Notes: generated from the letters alone by a model not told the origin. A stretch of 7,929 bases of DNA from an uncultured Flavobacteriaceae bacterium (GCA_913044085.1 CAJWNW010000071.1:1-7929); one strand, 5' to 3'; numbered from the stretch's first letter, positions 1-7,801 are shown. Numbers and translations: made by a program.

Positions 1-1307
1 CACTTTGGATATTCATAATAATGGTAGTAAACCGCCTCTCTAACCTCATCAAATTTTGATGCTAACTGCGGTACAAAACTTGTACCTTGCATAGCCTCAG
101 GAGTTTCGACGCCCGCAAGCTCTAAAAATGTTGGTGCAAAATCAACATTTAAAATTAAATTAGCATTTTTAGATTTTGGTTTTATCATTTTCGGATAACT
201 GATCATAAACGGCATTCTAAAGGACTCCTCATACATCCAACGTTTATCAAACCAGCCGTGTTCTCCCAAATAAAACCCTTGATCTGAAGTATAAATAACA
301 ACCGTATTCTCTGATAAACCATTGGCTTCTAAATAGTCTAACATCTGCCCCACTGCCTTGTCGACACCAGCGACGCAACGCAAATAGTCTTTGATATAAG
401 TTTGGTATTTCCAATTTTTAAGCGCAGCACCCTGAAGTGTATCATTTGGAGTCCAAAACTCGCCTTTATTACCATAGGCATAATAATTATTTGCCTCGCG
501 TCTTGATAAACCTTCAGGTGGTGGAATTTTTAAATCCCTTCTGTTCATGTGATTCTCAATTTCCATCCACTGTTCCTTAGCGGCTTCTCGCCCGCTATAA
601 TTGTCATTAAAATTAGCAGGCTGTGGTAAATCGCCATCGGTAAACAATGACTGAAACTCCTCAGCAGGTTCCCAAGGCCGGTGAGGGGCTTTAAATTGGT
701 ACATCAACATAAAGGGTTTCTCTTTATCTCGTCCCTTATCAAGCCATTTTAATGCGTCGTGCGCCACTTGGGCAGAAGAATGTCGTTTACGTTCCACAAT
801 GGTATCCTTGCCATTCTCTAAAAACACAGGGTTGAAATAAGTTCCTTGCCCCCCCCAATTGATCATCACCTTAGAATAATCAAATCCGGTAGGAGCTGTA
901 CCTAAATGCCACTTACCAATAACAGCTGTCTCGTAACCAGCAACTTGTAGAAGTTTGGGAAAGGTTACTTGTGACCCATCAAAATCTCCGCCTTTTTCAT
1001 TTTTAAAGAACCCATTGATGTGGCTATACTTCCCTGTTAAAATGGACGCACGGCTTGGCCCACAAATTGAATTGGTATTAAATGTCCTTGTCATTAGCAT
1101 CCCATTGTCCGCAATGCGGTCAATGTTGGGCGTAGGTGCAATCTCTGCCAACCAATCGTTATAAGCACTCACGGCACTGACAGCATGGTCGTCTGACATG
1201 ATAAACACAATGTTCGGACGATCTGTAGTATTTACATTTGTTTCGGACTGCGCCACCAATTGCAGAGCTAAAAAGAAGCTAATTACAGAAAAAATTATGT
1301 TTTTCAT
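1..1307 (-). CDS. Exported S1-family sulfatase, C-terminus cut off by the window edge
   Basis: This is a type I sulfatase that hydrolyses sulfate esters, probably on a glycan. ATG at 1307 opens 435 codons without a stop before the left edge; relatives usually have about 480-550 residues, so the C-terminus is missing. Residues 1-20 form a Sec signal peptide ending LVAQ, followed by PNIVFIMSDDH with metal ligands D39 and D40. The formylglycine site is C82-G-P-S-R, followed by ASILTGKY. Other active-site residues visible are K132 and H134 in GKWHLG, K206 and H209 in FKAPHRPW, and D342-Q343 in TSDQGFYLGEHGW. The sequence ends in YYHYYEYP, typical of the region just before the C-terminal subdomain. 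It differs from the two iduronate-2-sulfatase-like paralogues upstream (DQG rather than DHG, no FTAPKKYWDLYD block), so it probably acts on a different sulfate position. It is the last visible gene of the operon, 6 nt after the preceding stop. The exact S1 subfamily and substrate are not assigned. Confidence 0.93.
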   Translation of the reverse strand, partial: MKNIIFSVISFFLALQLVAQSETNVNTTDRPNIVFIMSDDHAVSAVSAYNDWLAEIAPTPNIDRIADNGMLMTRTFNTNSICGPSRASILTGKYSHINGFFKNEKGGDFDGSQVTFPKLLQVAGYETAVIGKWHLGTAPTGFDYSKVMINWGGQGTYFNPVFLENGKDTIVERKRHSSAQVAHDALKWLDKGRDKEKPFMLMYQFKAPHRPWEPAEEFQSLFTDGDLPQPANFNDNYSGREAAKEQWMEIENHMNRRDLKIPPPEGLSRREANNYYAYGNKGEFWTPNDTLQGAALKNWKYQTYIKDYLRCVAGVDKAVGQMLDYLEANGLSENTVVIYTSDQGFYLGEHGWFDKRWMYEESFRMPFMISYPKMIKPKSKNANLILNVDFAPTFLELAGVETPEAMQGTSFVPQLASKFDEVREAVYYHYYEYPK

Positions 1308-1313
1308 AATGCT

Positions 1314-2705
1314 TTAGTTAAAGGATTTTTTAAATAATTTTAATTTTTGACTCAGGTTCTTAACAGTTTTATCATAGCGCCTAAGCGTTGCTAAATTGAC
1401 CGTTTCATCTGGGTCAATAGAATGATCGTATAGCATGCGCTGAATGCGATTTGACTTTAAAGTCCATTCAGTGTAAAAATAGTTATTTTCAATAAGGGTC
1501 TCCCCTTTTTGCCAACGGGCAAGCGCCGTAGTCTTGTATATTTTATCTGGATTCTGCAGGCTTGAAATAAGTGAATTCCCCTGTAAATGCGGGGGTTTTT
1601 TACCAGAAGTTAAATCGCAAAGTGTGGGGTATAAATCTACCAACTCGGCAACGGAGTTTGATATTTTATTTTCTGAAAGTCCAGGAGCACTGATGATCAT
1701 TGGCACTTGAAGGGCCACTTCAAAATTACTGTGTTTTGCCCAAAGCCCGTGATCTGACAAGCTCCATCCATGATCTCCTACCAATACAACAACCGTAGTT
1801 TCACGAAGCTCTAATGCATCTAAAGCATTGATTAATTCGCCAATTTGTGCATCAACAAAACTGACGCTGGCATAGTAAGCATGGATAAGCGTTTTCGCTA
1901 AATCTTCTGGAATGGGTCCCTCTTTTGGAATGTCTTTGTAAGCCCGCAGTTCCCCCCATTTATGGTTGGCTATTTTTGGCGCTGTTTCAGGAAAAGTTGA
2001 CTGCTTTGGTAATCTTATTTTACTTTCATCATAAAGATCCCAATATTTTTTTGGAGCAGTAAAAGGCAAGTGCGGTTTTACAAAACCAACTGCTAAGAAA
2101 AAAGGCTGACCATTTGCTTTCAATTTTTTTAAGTCTTCAATGGACTTATAGGCAGTTTGGGCATCAAAATAAACCGAATCTTCAACCGCCAATCTCTCAT
2201 AGGCTGGCCCTGGTTTTTTATTGGCATCAAGGTCCCTGTTTTTTGGATCTTGATAATTCCGCCAACTGATGTCTTTAGGGTGCCATTCTTCATCCCATGT
2301 TTTAATGTCATTTTTTAAATGGGTGATTTTATTGTTACTTATTGTAGTGTAGCCTCTGTCATTGAAATAGTCTACCATATGTTGGGTGTTGAATCCTGCC
2401 TCATTAATGCTGGAATAATACTTTAAAAAGCGCTTTGCTGTAGGCCTAACTCCAGACAGTAAACTCGCTCTTGAAGCACCGCAAACAGGTACGTTGCAAT
2501 AGGCACGTTTAAAAGTGGTACCCGCAGCAGCCAAAGCATCAATGTTGGGGCTCTTAATCAAATCTTGGCCATAAACATTCAATTCAGGACGTAAATCGTC
2601 CACCATGATAAAAAGCACATTTTTAGCTGGCTTGACATCTTGGGCAGCCGCTTGAAAAACAACGGACAAAATAAATGTATATTTTAAGAAATTATTCATT
2701 AACAT
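1314..2705 (-). CDS. Exported iduronate-2-sulfatase-like sulfatase with CGASR active site
   Basis: This is a complete type I sulfatase of 463 residues, close to the iduronate-2-sulfatase group (SulfAtlas S1_7 by resemblance). A signal peptide ends at AAAQ (about residue 22). Metal ligands are D36 and D37 in FIMVDDLRP. The formylglycine site is C75-G-A-S-R, with Ala in place of the more common Pro; both variants are accepted in this family. K126 and H129, K210 and H212 (KPHLPFTAPKKYWDLYD), and D311-H312 (GDHGWSLSDHGLW) complete the expected active site. The C-terminus has the usual SIDPDETVNL region. The start is uncertain: ATG at 2705 overlaps the GH3 stop by 14 nt, while ATG at 2699 overlaps it by 8 nt and would give a 20-residue signal peptide like those of neighbouring genes. 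Either way the arrangement suggests translational coupling. The protein resembles the sulfatase half of the GH10 fusion two genes upstream, so the two are probably duplicates. The likely site is the periplasm and the likely substrate a 2-O-sulfated uronic acid or xylose (inference). Confidence 0.95.
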   Translation of the reverse strand: MLMNNFLKYTFILSVVFQAAAQDVKPAKNVLFIMVDDLRPELNVYGQDLIKSPNIDALAAAGTTFKRAYCNVPVCGASRASLLSGVRPTAKRFLKYYSSINEAGFNTQHMVDYFNDRGYTTISNNKITHLKNDIKTWDEEWHPKDISWRNYQDPKNRDLDANKKPGPAYERLAVEDSVYFDAQTAYKSIEDLKKLKANGQPFFLAVGFVKPHLPFTAPKKYWDLYDESKIRLPKQSTFPETAPKIANHKWGELRAYKDIPKEGPIPEDLAKTLIHAYYASVSFVDAQIGELINALDALELRETTVVVLVGDHGWSLSDHGLWAKHSNFEVALQVPMIISAPGLSENKISNSVAELVDLYPTLCDLTSGKKPPHLQGNSLISSLQNPDKIYKTTALARWQKGETLIENNYFYTEWTLKSNRIQRMLYDHSIDPDETVNLATLRRYDKTVKNLSQKLKLFKKSFN

Positions 2706-5031
2706 CCATGCGTTTATTGACTGTTAAAATCGTTGTTTTGAGATCTTTTTTATCCGAAGAACTGCCAACCATGATTGAAAAATCTCCAGGCTCGACACAA
2801 TAATTCATGTCAATATCATAAAATGCTAAAGTGGATTTATCAATATCAAAGGAGACTTGTTTTGTTTCCCCTTTCTTCAAAAATATGCGCTGGTAACCTT
2901 TCAACTCTTTAACAGGGCGTGTCGCGCTGCTGATTTGGTCTCTTATATACATTTGTACCACCTCATCTCCATCATAACTGCCTGTATTTGTAACAGAAAC
3001 CGAAACAGATACTGTTTCATTTGAATCTAAAATCGGTGTCGATAATGTTGGTTTTGAATACTCAAAATCGGTATAGCTCAATCCGTATCCAAAAGGATAA
3101 AGTGGCGTTACTTTTGTTAGCGCATATTTGTGAAAATAGGCCGAGGGTTTATGGTTGTAAATCATTCGCAATTGGCCAACGTCACGTGCCACAGTAAGGG
3201 GTAACTTACCACTTGGGTTGACATCTCCAAAAATAATTTCTGCGACCGCTTGTCCCCCAAGAGAACCAGGTTCCCAAGCTTCTATAATAGCTGGGATTTG
3301 ATTTTGTAACCAAGGTTCAGAAATTGGACGTCCGTTAACTAACACAATTACAACTGTAGTTCCAGTTGCTTTTATGGCTTTTACTAAGGCCAATTGTTTT
3401 CCAGGTAAATCCAAGTCTGCACGCCCCATGTTTTCCCCTGCGGTTTTGTCTTTCCAGCGGTAACGCATAGAATTATCTCCAACAACTACAATGGTATAAT
3501 CAAAATCCTTGGCCATTTGAGCAGCCGTTGCAATGGCCTTGTCCTTTATTTTTCGAATGTTTTCTCCTGAATCAAAAAATTCGACTTCATAACCATTTTG
3601 ATTACCAACTTGTTTAACACCCTCAAAAATTGTAATCACGTTTTCTTCCGGCTGTACTGAATGCCAGTCTCCCAATATGGTTTGATTATTTGCATTGGGA
3701 CCAGTGACCAAAATACGTTTTTTAGACGTTGTTTTTTCAAGTGGTAGAACCTCTTTATTTTTTAATAAAACAATTCCTTTTTGGGCCGTTTCAAGGGCAA
3801 CTTGTTGGTGCTCAGCAGTAAAAATTTTGTCTTTAATAGCATTCAAATCAACAATTCTGTTTTCAAACAATCCAAGTTTAAACTTAGCAGTTAATATTTT
3901 TTTACAAGCCTCGTTTACGCGGCTCAAAGGCAAGGTCCCCTCCTCTACCAAAGCGACAACGGCTTCAGGAAACTTTACACCATGCATATGCATATCCATT
4001 CCTGCATTCACAGACAAATAAGATGCCTCTTTGAGGCTTCCAGCCACTTGATGTAGGGTTTCAATGCGTTCAATATCCATCCAGTCGCTCACATAAAACC
4101 CTTTGAAGCCCCATTGATTTCGAAAGAGGTCTGTCATGAGCCAAGAACTCATGTGACAGGGGATACCATTAAGCTCATTGTGCGCCGCCATAATGGAATA
4201 AACACCTGCATCAATGGCTTTTTTGTAAGGCTTTAAATGTACTTCTCTCAAGGTCCGCATTGACACATCCATAGGCGCTGCATTTAAGCCATTGACAGGC
4301 TCTCCCCCAGCAATCATATGTTTGGCACATGCAATCACTTTTTCGGTACCTGTAAAATCGTTTTGTTGAAATCCTCGAATCATGGCCGCACCTAAGTTAC
4401 CAACCAAATAATGATCCTCACCAAAAGTTTCACCCACACGACCCCAACGCGGATCTCTAAGAACATCGATATTAGGTGTAAAAGTCCATTGGGAGCCAGT
4501 GGCGCGCATTTCTTTTGCAGTTTGTATACCAATGGTTTCAAGATAGGAATCCTCCCAAGTACAAGCCAGCGTGATTGGAGAAGGATAAACAGTAGTTCCT
4601 GAAACCAAAGCATTGCCGTGAATGGCATCAATTCCAATGAGCAGTGGAATTTTTAACCTTGACTCTGCTGCAAGCTCTTGAAGTAAATTGGATTCTTCAG
4701 CCGTCAAAACATGTAAAAATGAGCCGATTTCCCCACGGCGTGTCATTTCTTCAACATCATCGCTAAACAACCCCTTGTAAAACCCTTGAGCATCGTTAGA
4801 ATCTAATTCTTCTTCTTTTAAATCTTCCTCCGCTTTCCGCATATGATCCAGACCTACAAATTGGTTCATTTGGTAAACCTTTTCTTCGAGAGTCATTCTA
4901 TCCATCAAGTCTTTGACACGATTATCTACTGAAAGATTGGGATCTAAATATTTTAGAGTTTGATTTTGTGAGTTCCCAAAAAACAAACTACTGATTAAAA
5001 TGAGACTGAAGTGTATTTTTATTGTACGCAT
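2692..5031 (-). CDS. Exported GH3 beta-glucosidase/beta-xylosidase, BglX-like
   Basis: This is a family GH3 exo-glycosidase that releases terminal beta-linked glucose or xylose with retention of configuration. I use ATG at 5031 (779 residues) because MRTIKIHFSLILISSLFFG...SQ is a clean Sec signal peptide and the preceding gene stops 4 nt upstream. An in-frame start at 5100 would put 23 extra residues before it and overlap that gene. The N-terminal barrel has D135 (GIDAIHG), R192 (RDPRWGR), K237-H238 (AKH) and the nucleophile D316 in YVSDWMD. The C-terminal GH3 sandwich follows, with E533 in GENMGRADLDLPG as the likely acid/base by position relative to characterised GH3 enzymes. A fibronectin-III-like domain closes the protein after YPFGYGLSYTDFEYS (around residue 645). 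Length and three-domain order match BglX-type enzymes (E. coli BglX is about 765 residues). No lipobox is visible, so a periplasmic role on oligosaccharides is likely. Next to a GH10-like protein, beta-xylosidase activity is plausible, but the sequence does not separate it from beta-glucosidase. Confidence 0.95.
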   Translation of the reverse strand: MRTIKIHFSLILISSLFFGNSQNQTLKYLDPNLSVDNRVKDLMDRMTLEEKVYQMNQFVGLDHMRKAEEDLKEEELDSNDAQGFYKGLFSDDVEEMTRRGEIGSFLHVLTAEESNLLQELAAESRLKIPLLIGIDAIHGNALVSGTTVYPSPITLACTWEDSYLETIGIQTAKEMRATGSQWTFTPNIDVLRDPRWGRVGETFGEDHYLVGNLGAAMIRGFQQNDFTGTEKVIACAKHMIAGGEPVNGLNAAPMDVSMRTLREVHLKPYKKAIDAGVYSIMAAHNELNGIPCHMSSWLMTDLFRNQWGFKGFYVSDWMDIERIETLHQVAGSLKEASYLSVNAGMDMHMHGVKFPEAVVALVEEGTLPLSRVNEACKKILTAKFKLGLFENRIVDLNAIKDKIFTAEHQQVALETAQKGIVLLKNKEVLPLEKTTSKKRILVTGPNANNQTILGDWHSVQPEENVITIFEGVKQVGNQNGYEVEFFDSGENIRKIKDKAIATAAQMAKDFDYTIVVVGDNSMRYRWKDKTAGENMGRADLDLPGKQLALVKAIKATGTTVVIVLVNGRPISEPWLQNQIPAIIEAWEPGSLGGQAVAEIIFGDVNPSGKLPLTVARDVGQLRMIYNHKPSAYFHKYALTKVTPLYPFGYGLSYTDFEYSKPTLSTPILDSNETVSVSVSVTNTGSYDGDEVVQMYIRDQISSATRPVKELKGYQRIFLKKGETKQVSFDIDKSTLAFYDIDMNYCVEPGDFSIMVGSSSDKKDLKTTILTVNKRMDVNE

Positions 5032-5035
5032 GATA

Positions 5036-7609
5036 TTATTGATTGTTAATAATGGCATTTTTAATGACTGTATAGGCCGGGGTGGGATTAAAATTTGCAT
5101 CGTAAATCGACTGGAAATAAGTGCTTGGTTTTTTGAGACGTTGTCCCAAGTCCCAAAGATTCAAAGTTACCACTCCAGAATCAACTTTGGATTGTAAAAC
5201 ATTTATAATTTTTTGATAAAGTTCGGCTTGAAGTTGAAGTTCATTCGAAAGATTTGACAAATCTGATACTTTGTAGTCTAATTCGGTAATGTGAAAATCT
5301 AAATTATTATCGTGGGCCCAGTCAATAAGCTTTGATAAATCTAACATGGCTTGGTCTGTATTGTCAATAAATTGGCCTGTTGTCCTACTAAGTTTTAGGT
5401 GACCTTGCCATCCGATTCCATCCACGCGCAACCCTTTTGAACGCAAGTAAAGAATTGTTTCCTTCACTTTGTCCCACATAGGCTCTTGCATGCCCGCATT
5501 TTGATTGTAAACCAACTTTACGTTTGGAGCATGTTCTGTCGCGATTTCAAATGCTTTGACAATATAATTTGGAAAACCATTTTTATCTAATCCCATTTTT
5601 AGCCACGGATTCTCCCATAAATTTGTTCCCTTCTTAGGACCAAACCAATCACCGTTAGGCAAAACAGTTTCATTAACAACATCCATATACTTTACATTCG
5701 GCTCTTGGTTGTAGCGTTTAGCAGAAGCAGTCATGAAATCTACCATTACACCTTCTAATTCTTTGGCTGTTCTGTGGTCTTCTTTGGCCCATCTTGAAGC
5801 TTGTGGACTGATTGGCCCATGGATTCGAACTGTCAACTGATTGTCTTTGGAGAATTCTAAAAAATCTTCGGTTCGGTCCCACTGCCAAACGTCTGGGTTA
5901 GGATGTAAACGTGATTGCTTGGCAGCGTTGGCAGGAGTCAAAAATTTAAAATCTTTGAGAAAAAGTTCTTCTTTTTTTGATTTCAACCCGTAGTGGTTTA
6001 GTGTTGCACCAATCTTAAGCTTATTTTGGGGTTTCTCAATGATATTCTTGAATGGTATTTCACTTTGTTTGTTAAAGAAATTGGCGGCTAATTTTTGAAA
6101 CCTTAGCATTAAATTGGCTTTTTCGGCATCACCAGAAAGATTTTTAGTTTCGTTCGGGTCTGTTTTATAATCGTAAAGCTCTTCAGCAAAAATATCACTT
6201 TGAAAAATAGGATCTGTGCTCTTTTTATCTGCTATCCAGACAGTGTAACGATAGCGATCCGTTCGAAAGCTATAGCCGGTTTTATTAGAGTTTTTATACT
6301 GACTGACAGCAAAAGGTTTAACGGATAACTGTTTCCCTTTGACAAGTGGAAGTAAGCTCACCCCATCTAAATTACTTGGAATTTCCAAGCCTAAAGCATC
6401 ACATAGTGTTGGGAAGAGGTCTACAAATTCTGTAGGAGATGCAATTTTTATTGGTTTTTCTACTCTGGGATCGTATATAATTAATGGCGAACGTGTGGCC
6501 TGTTCGAAATTAGAATGCTTATTCCAAAGTCCGTGGTCTCCTAGGTGCCAACCATGGTCTCCCCAAACCACAATGATGGTATTTTTATCCAGACCAGTGG
6601 CTTTTAATTTTGCCATAATTTTACCTATTTGAGCATCGATAAAACTCGTGCTTGCATAATAGCCGTGTATGAGATTTTTTTGTAAATCCTCAGACAGAAT
6701 AACCCGGTTATTTTTAGAAATTTCATAAGTAATTTCGGGCGTAATATATGAACGGAGCTCTCCAGAACTATGGTAAGCAATGCTGGGGCCGTTTTCTGAG
6801 TCTTGCTGATACTTTGAAATTTCAATTTTTGAAGCATCATAAAGATCCCAATATTTTTTAGGCGCTGTAAATGGCAAGTGCGGACGCTTGAAACCAACGG
6901 CAAGAAAAAAGGGCTTTGAAGCTTTAGTTTGAAATTCATCTAATAATTTATTTGCTTCAATAGCCAAAGCGCCATCTACGTAGGCTGCGTCTGGAGCAGT
7001 GCTCATTTCAAATGGAGGTTTGTAGCGGTCTCTTACATACTTCCCAAGGTTTTTTTCGCCTTTTGATTTTCCTTCATTTCTTAGAATTCTGATCTTTTCT
7101 TTTATTTCAGGATTTTGATAAAATCCGATTGCTGGTGGTCCATAAGCATCTGGATAATCTAATTTATGCGCAGGAAGAAATGGAACTGACCAAGAGGGTT
7201 TGTCTCTGAATTCATCAACACATCTGGGATCAAAAATCTTACCCAATCCAACGGTGTAATAGCCCTGGTCTTTTAAATATTGTGGGATGGTGACAATGTC
7301 CGGAACCATGTCGCGCATCTTGGTTTTTAAATCTCGAACTTTGGTATAATCTGGGCGCTTGCCTGTCATAATACTGGCTCTTGAAGGACCACAAATAGCT
7401 TGTTGAGTGTGGTTGTTTAAAAAAAGTGTGGAGCGACTTGAAAGTGCATCCAAGTAGGGCGTTTCAGCTATGGTATCTCCATAGGCTCCAATGGTGGGTT
7501 TTAAATCATCAACTGCTATAAACAGTATGTTTGGCGGAGCACTTATTTCTTGAGCTTCGACAAAGAAAGAAAAGCCTACAATGGCGAAAAATAATTTATT
7601 GTAATTGAT
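5036..7609 (-). CDS. Two-domain exported enzyme: iduronate-2-sulfatase-like sulfatase fused to a GH10-like glycosidase; non-ATG start
   Basis: This is one uninterrupted frame with two catalytic domains. Numbered from ATC at 7609 (858 codons), residues 1-20 are a signal peptide (NKLFFAIVGFSFFVEAQ). The sulfatase domain follows to about residue 500: D34-D35 (FIAVDDLKP), formylglycine site C73-G-P-S-R, FKRPHLPFTAPKKYWDLYD, and D351-H352 (GDHGWHLGDHGLW). After a short junction the GH10-like domain begins at KLKIGATLNHYG (about residue 530) and ends with the protein. It has acid/base E647 (DVVNET), GIGWQGH, nucleophile E776 (HITELD) and a terminal NPTPAYTVI. Several sugar-binding residues usual in GH10 are replaced (see findings). 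The only standard start codon is TTG at 7453, which would delete the signal peptide and both N-terminal metal ligands, so I reject it. The frame is closed by TAA at 7625-7627, leaving ATT 7621 or ATC 7609 as possible rare starts, or a lost start. ATC gives a signal peptide of the same length as in the neighbouring sulfatases. First gene of the operon. Confidence 0.85.
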   Translation of the reverse strand: MNYNKLFFAIVGFSFFVEAQEISAPPNILFIAVDDLKPTIGAYGDTIAETPYLDALSSRSTLFLNNHTQQAICGPSRASIMTGKRPDYTKVRDLKTKMRDMVPDIVTIPQYLKDQGYYTVGLGKIFDPRCVDEFRDKPSWSVPFLPAHKLDYPDAYGPPAIGFYQNPEIKEKIRILRNEGKSKGEKNLGKYVRDRYKPPFEMSTAPDAAYVDGALAIEANKLLDEFQTKASKPFFLAVGFKRPHLPFTAPKKYWDLYDASKIEISKYQQDSENGPSIAYHSSGELRSYITPEITYEISKNNRVILSEDLQKNLIHGYYASTSFIDAQIGKIMAKLKATGLDKNTIIVVWGDHGWHLGDHGLWNKHSNFEQATRSPLIIYDPRVEKPIKIASPTEFVDLFPTLCDALGLEIPSNLDGVSLLPLVKGKQLSVKPFAVSQYKNSNKTGYSFRTDRYRYTVWIADKKSTDPIFQSDIFAEELYDYKTDPNETKNLSGDAEKANLMLRFQKLAANFFNKQSEIPFKNIIEKPQNKLKIGATLNHYGLKSKKEELFLKDFKFLTPANAAKQSRLHPNPDVWQWDRTEDFLEFSKDNQLTVRIHGPISPQASRWAKEDHRTAKELEGVMVDFMTASAKRYNQEPNVKYMDVVNETVLPNGDWFGPKKGTNLWENPWLKMGLDKNGFPNYIVKAFEIATEHAPNVKLVYNQNAGMQEPMWDKVKETILYLRSKGLRVDGIGWQGHLKLSRTTGQFIDNTDQAMLDLSKLIDWAHDNNLDFHITELDYKVSDLSNLSNELQLQAELYQKIINVLQSKVDSGVVTLNLWDLGQRLKKPSTYFQSIYDANFNPTPAYTVIKNAIINNQ

Positions 7610-7632
7610 AGTATAAGAAATTAGTTAAAAGC

Positions 7633-7640
7633 CAAAAATA
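7633..7640 (-). promoter_or_regulatory. Candidate -7 promoter element for the sulfatase/GH3 operon
   Basis: The minus strand reads TATTTTTG, matching the Bacteroidota -7 consensus TAnnTTTG. Transcription would start near 7627, about 18 nt before the ATC at 7609 and only about 6 nt before the ATT at 7621, which mildly favours ATC as the translation start. No convincing -33 TTTG lies at the usual spacing, so this is tentative in AT-rich DNA. Confidence 0.35.
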
Positions 7641-7664
7641 ATATTTTTAGAACCTATGGTCTAT

Positions 7665-7672
7665 TAAATTTG
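7665..7672 (+). promoter_or_regulatory. Candidate -7 promoter element for the FGE-like lipoprotein gene
   Basis: The plus strand reads TAAATTTG, matching TAnnTTTG. It would give a leader of about 85 nt before the ATG at 7764. A weaker alternative, TAATATTG at 7727-7734 (one mismatch), would give a leader of about 20 nt. Neither has a clear -33 TTTG, so the call is tentative. Confidence 0.3.
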
Positions 7673-7714
7673 GTGCAAAGCATATTATTAATGAGGATGT
7701 TTAGTGATAATGCG

Positions 7715-7801
7715 AAAGATAAAAGCTAATATTGTATTTCCAAAATAATTTTTAATTATATAAATGTTTAAGCCATTTTGTTTAAAATTAGCTTTTGCTT
7801 T
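7715..7801 (+). repeat. Inverted repeat flanking the start of the FGE-like gene
   Basis: AAAAGCTAAT at 7721-7730 is the exact reverse complement of ATTAGCTTTT at 7787-7796. The pairing extends past a small bulge, with AAAG at 7715-7718 opposite CTTT at 7798-7801. The 56-nt loop contains the ATG at 7764, and the right arm lies inside the coding sequence. In an mRNA starting upstream it could form a long-range stem around the start region. The right arm also encodes the hydrophobic signal peptide, so chance similarity is possible. Confidence 0.4.

Larger units (their letters stand above)
7610..7763. promoter_or_regulatory. Divergent intergenic region between the operon and the FGE-like gene
   Basis: This AT-rich gap of about 150 nt is the only substantial noncoding stretch in the window. 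It separates two divergently read transcription units and should hold both promoters. Candidate Bacteroidota -7 elements occur on each strand and are listed separately. I see no tRNA, riboswitch-like fold or GC-rich terminator hairpin. It contains a TAA (7625-7627) in frame with the minus-strand fusion gene, which sets the upstream limit for that gene's start. Confidence 0.6.

Noticed and set aside
849..856. Run of eight C (eight G in the coding strand) inside the partial sulfatase gene, as a phase-variation tract
   Set aside because: The frame reads through it normally (NWGGQGTYF fits the family), and a single tract inside a metabolic enzyme is weak evidence for switching.
3695..4021. Open frame on the plus strand opposite the GH3 gene
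   Set aside because: It lies wholly antisense to well-conserved GH3 coding sequence and shows no recognisable domain. The same applies to the open frames at 955-1164, 4411-4602, 5000-5197 and 6339-6632 (plus strand).
5032..5100. Upstream in-frame start at 5100 for the GH3 gene
   Set aside because: The extra 23 residues precede a complete signal peptide and overlap the end of the previous gene; ATG 5031 gives a normal exported GH3.
7451..7453. TTG as start of the sulfatase-GH10 gene
   Set aside because: It would remove the signal peptide and the D34-D35 metal ligands, leaving an inactive cytoplasmic fragment, while the upstream frame clearly encodes both.
7654..7683. ATG at 7683 on the minus strand as a possible start for the fusion gene
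   Set aside because: It is in another frame and meets a TAG after nine codons; the fusion frame itself is closed by TAA at 7625-7627.
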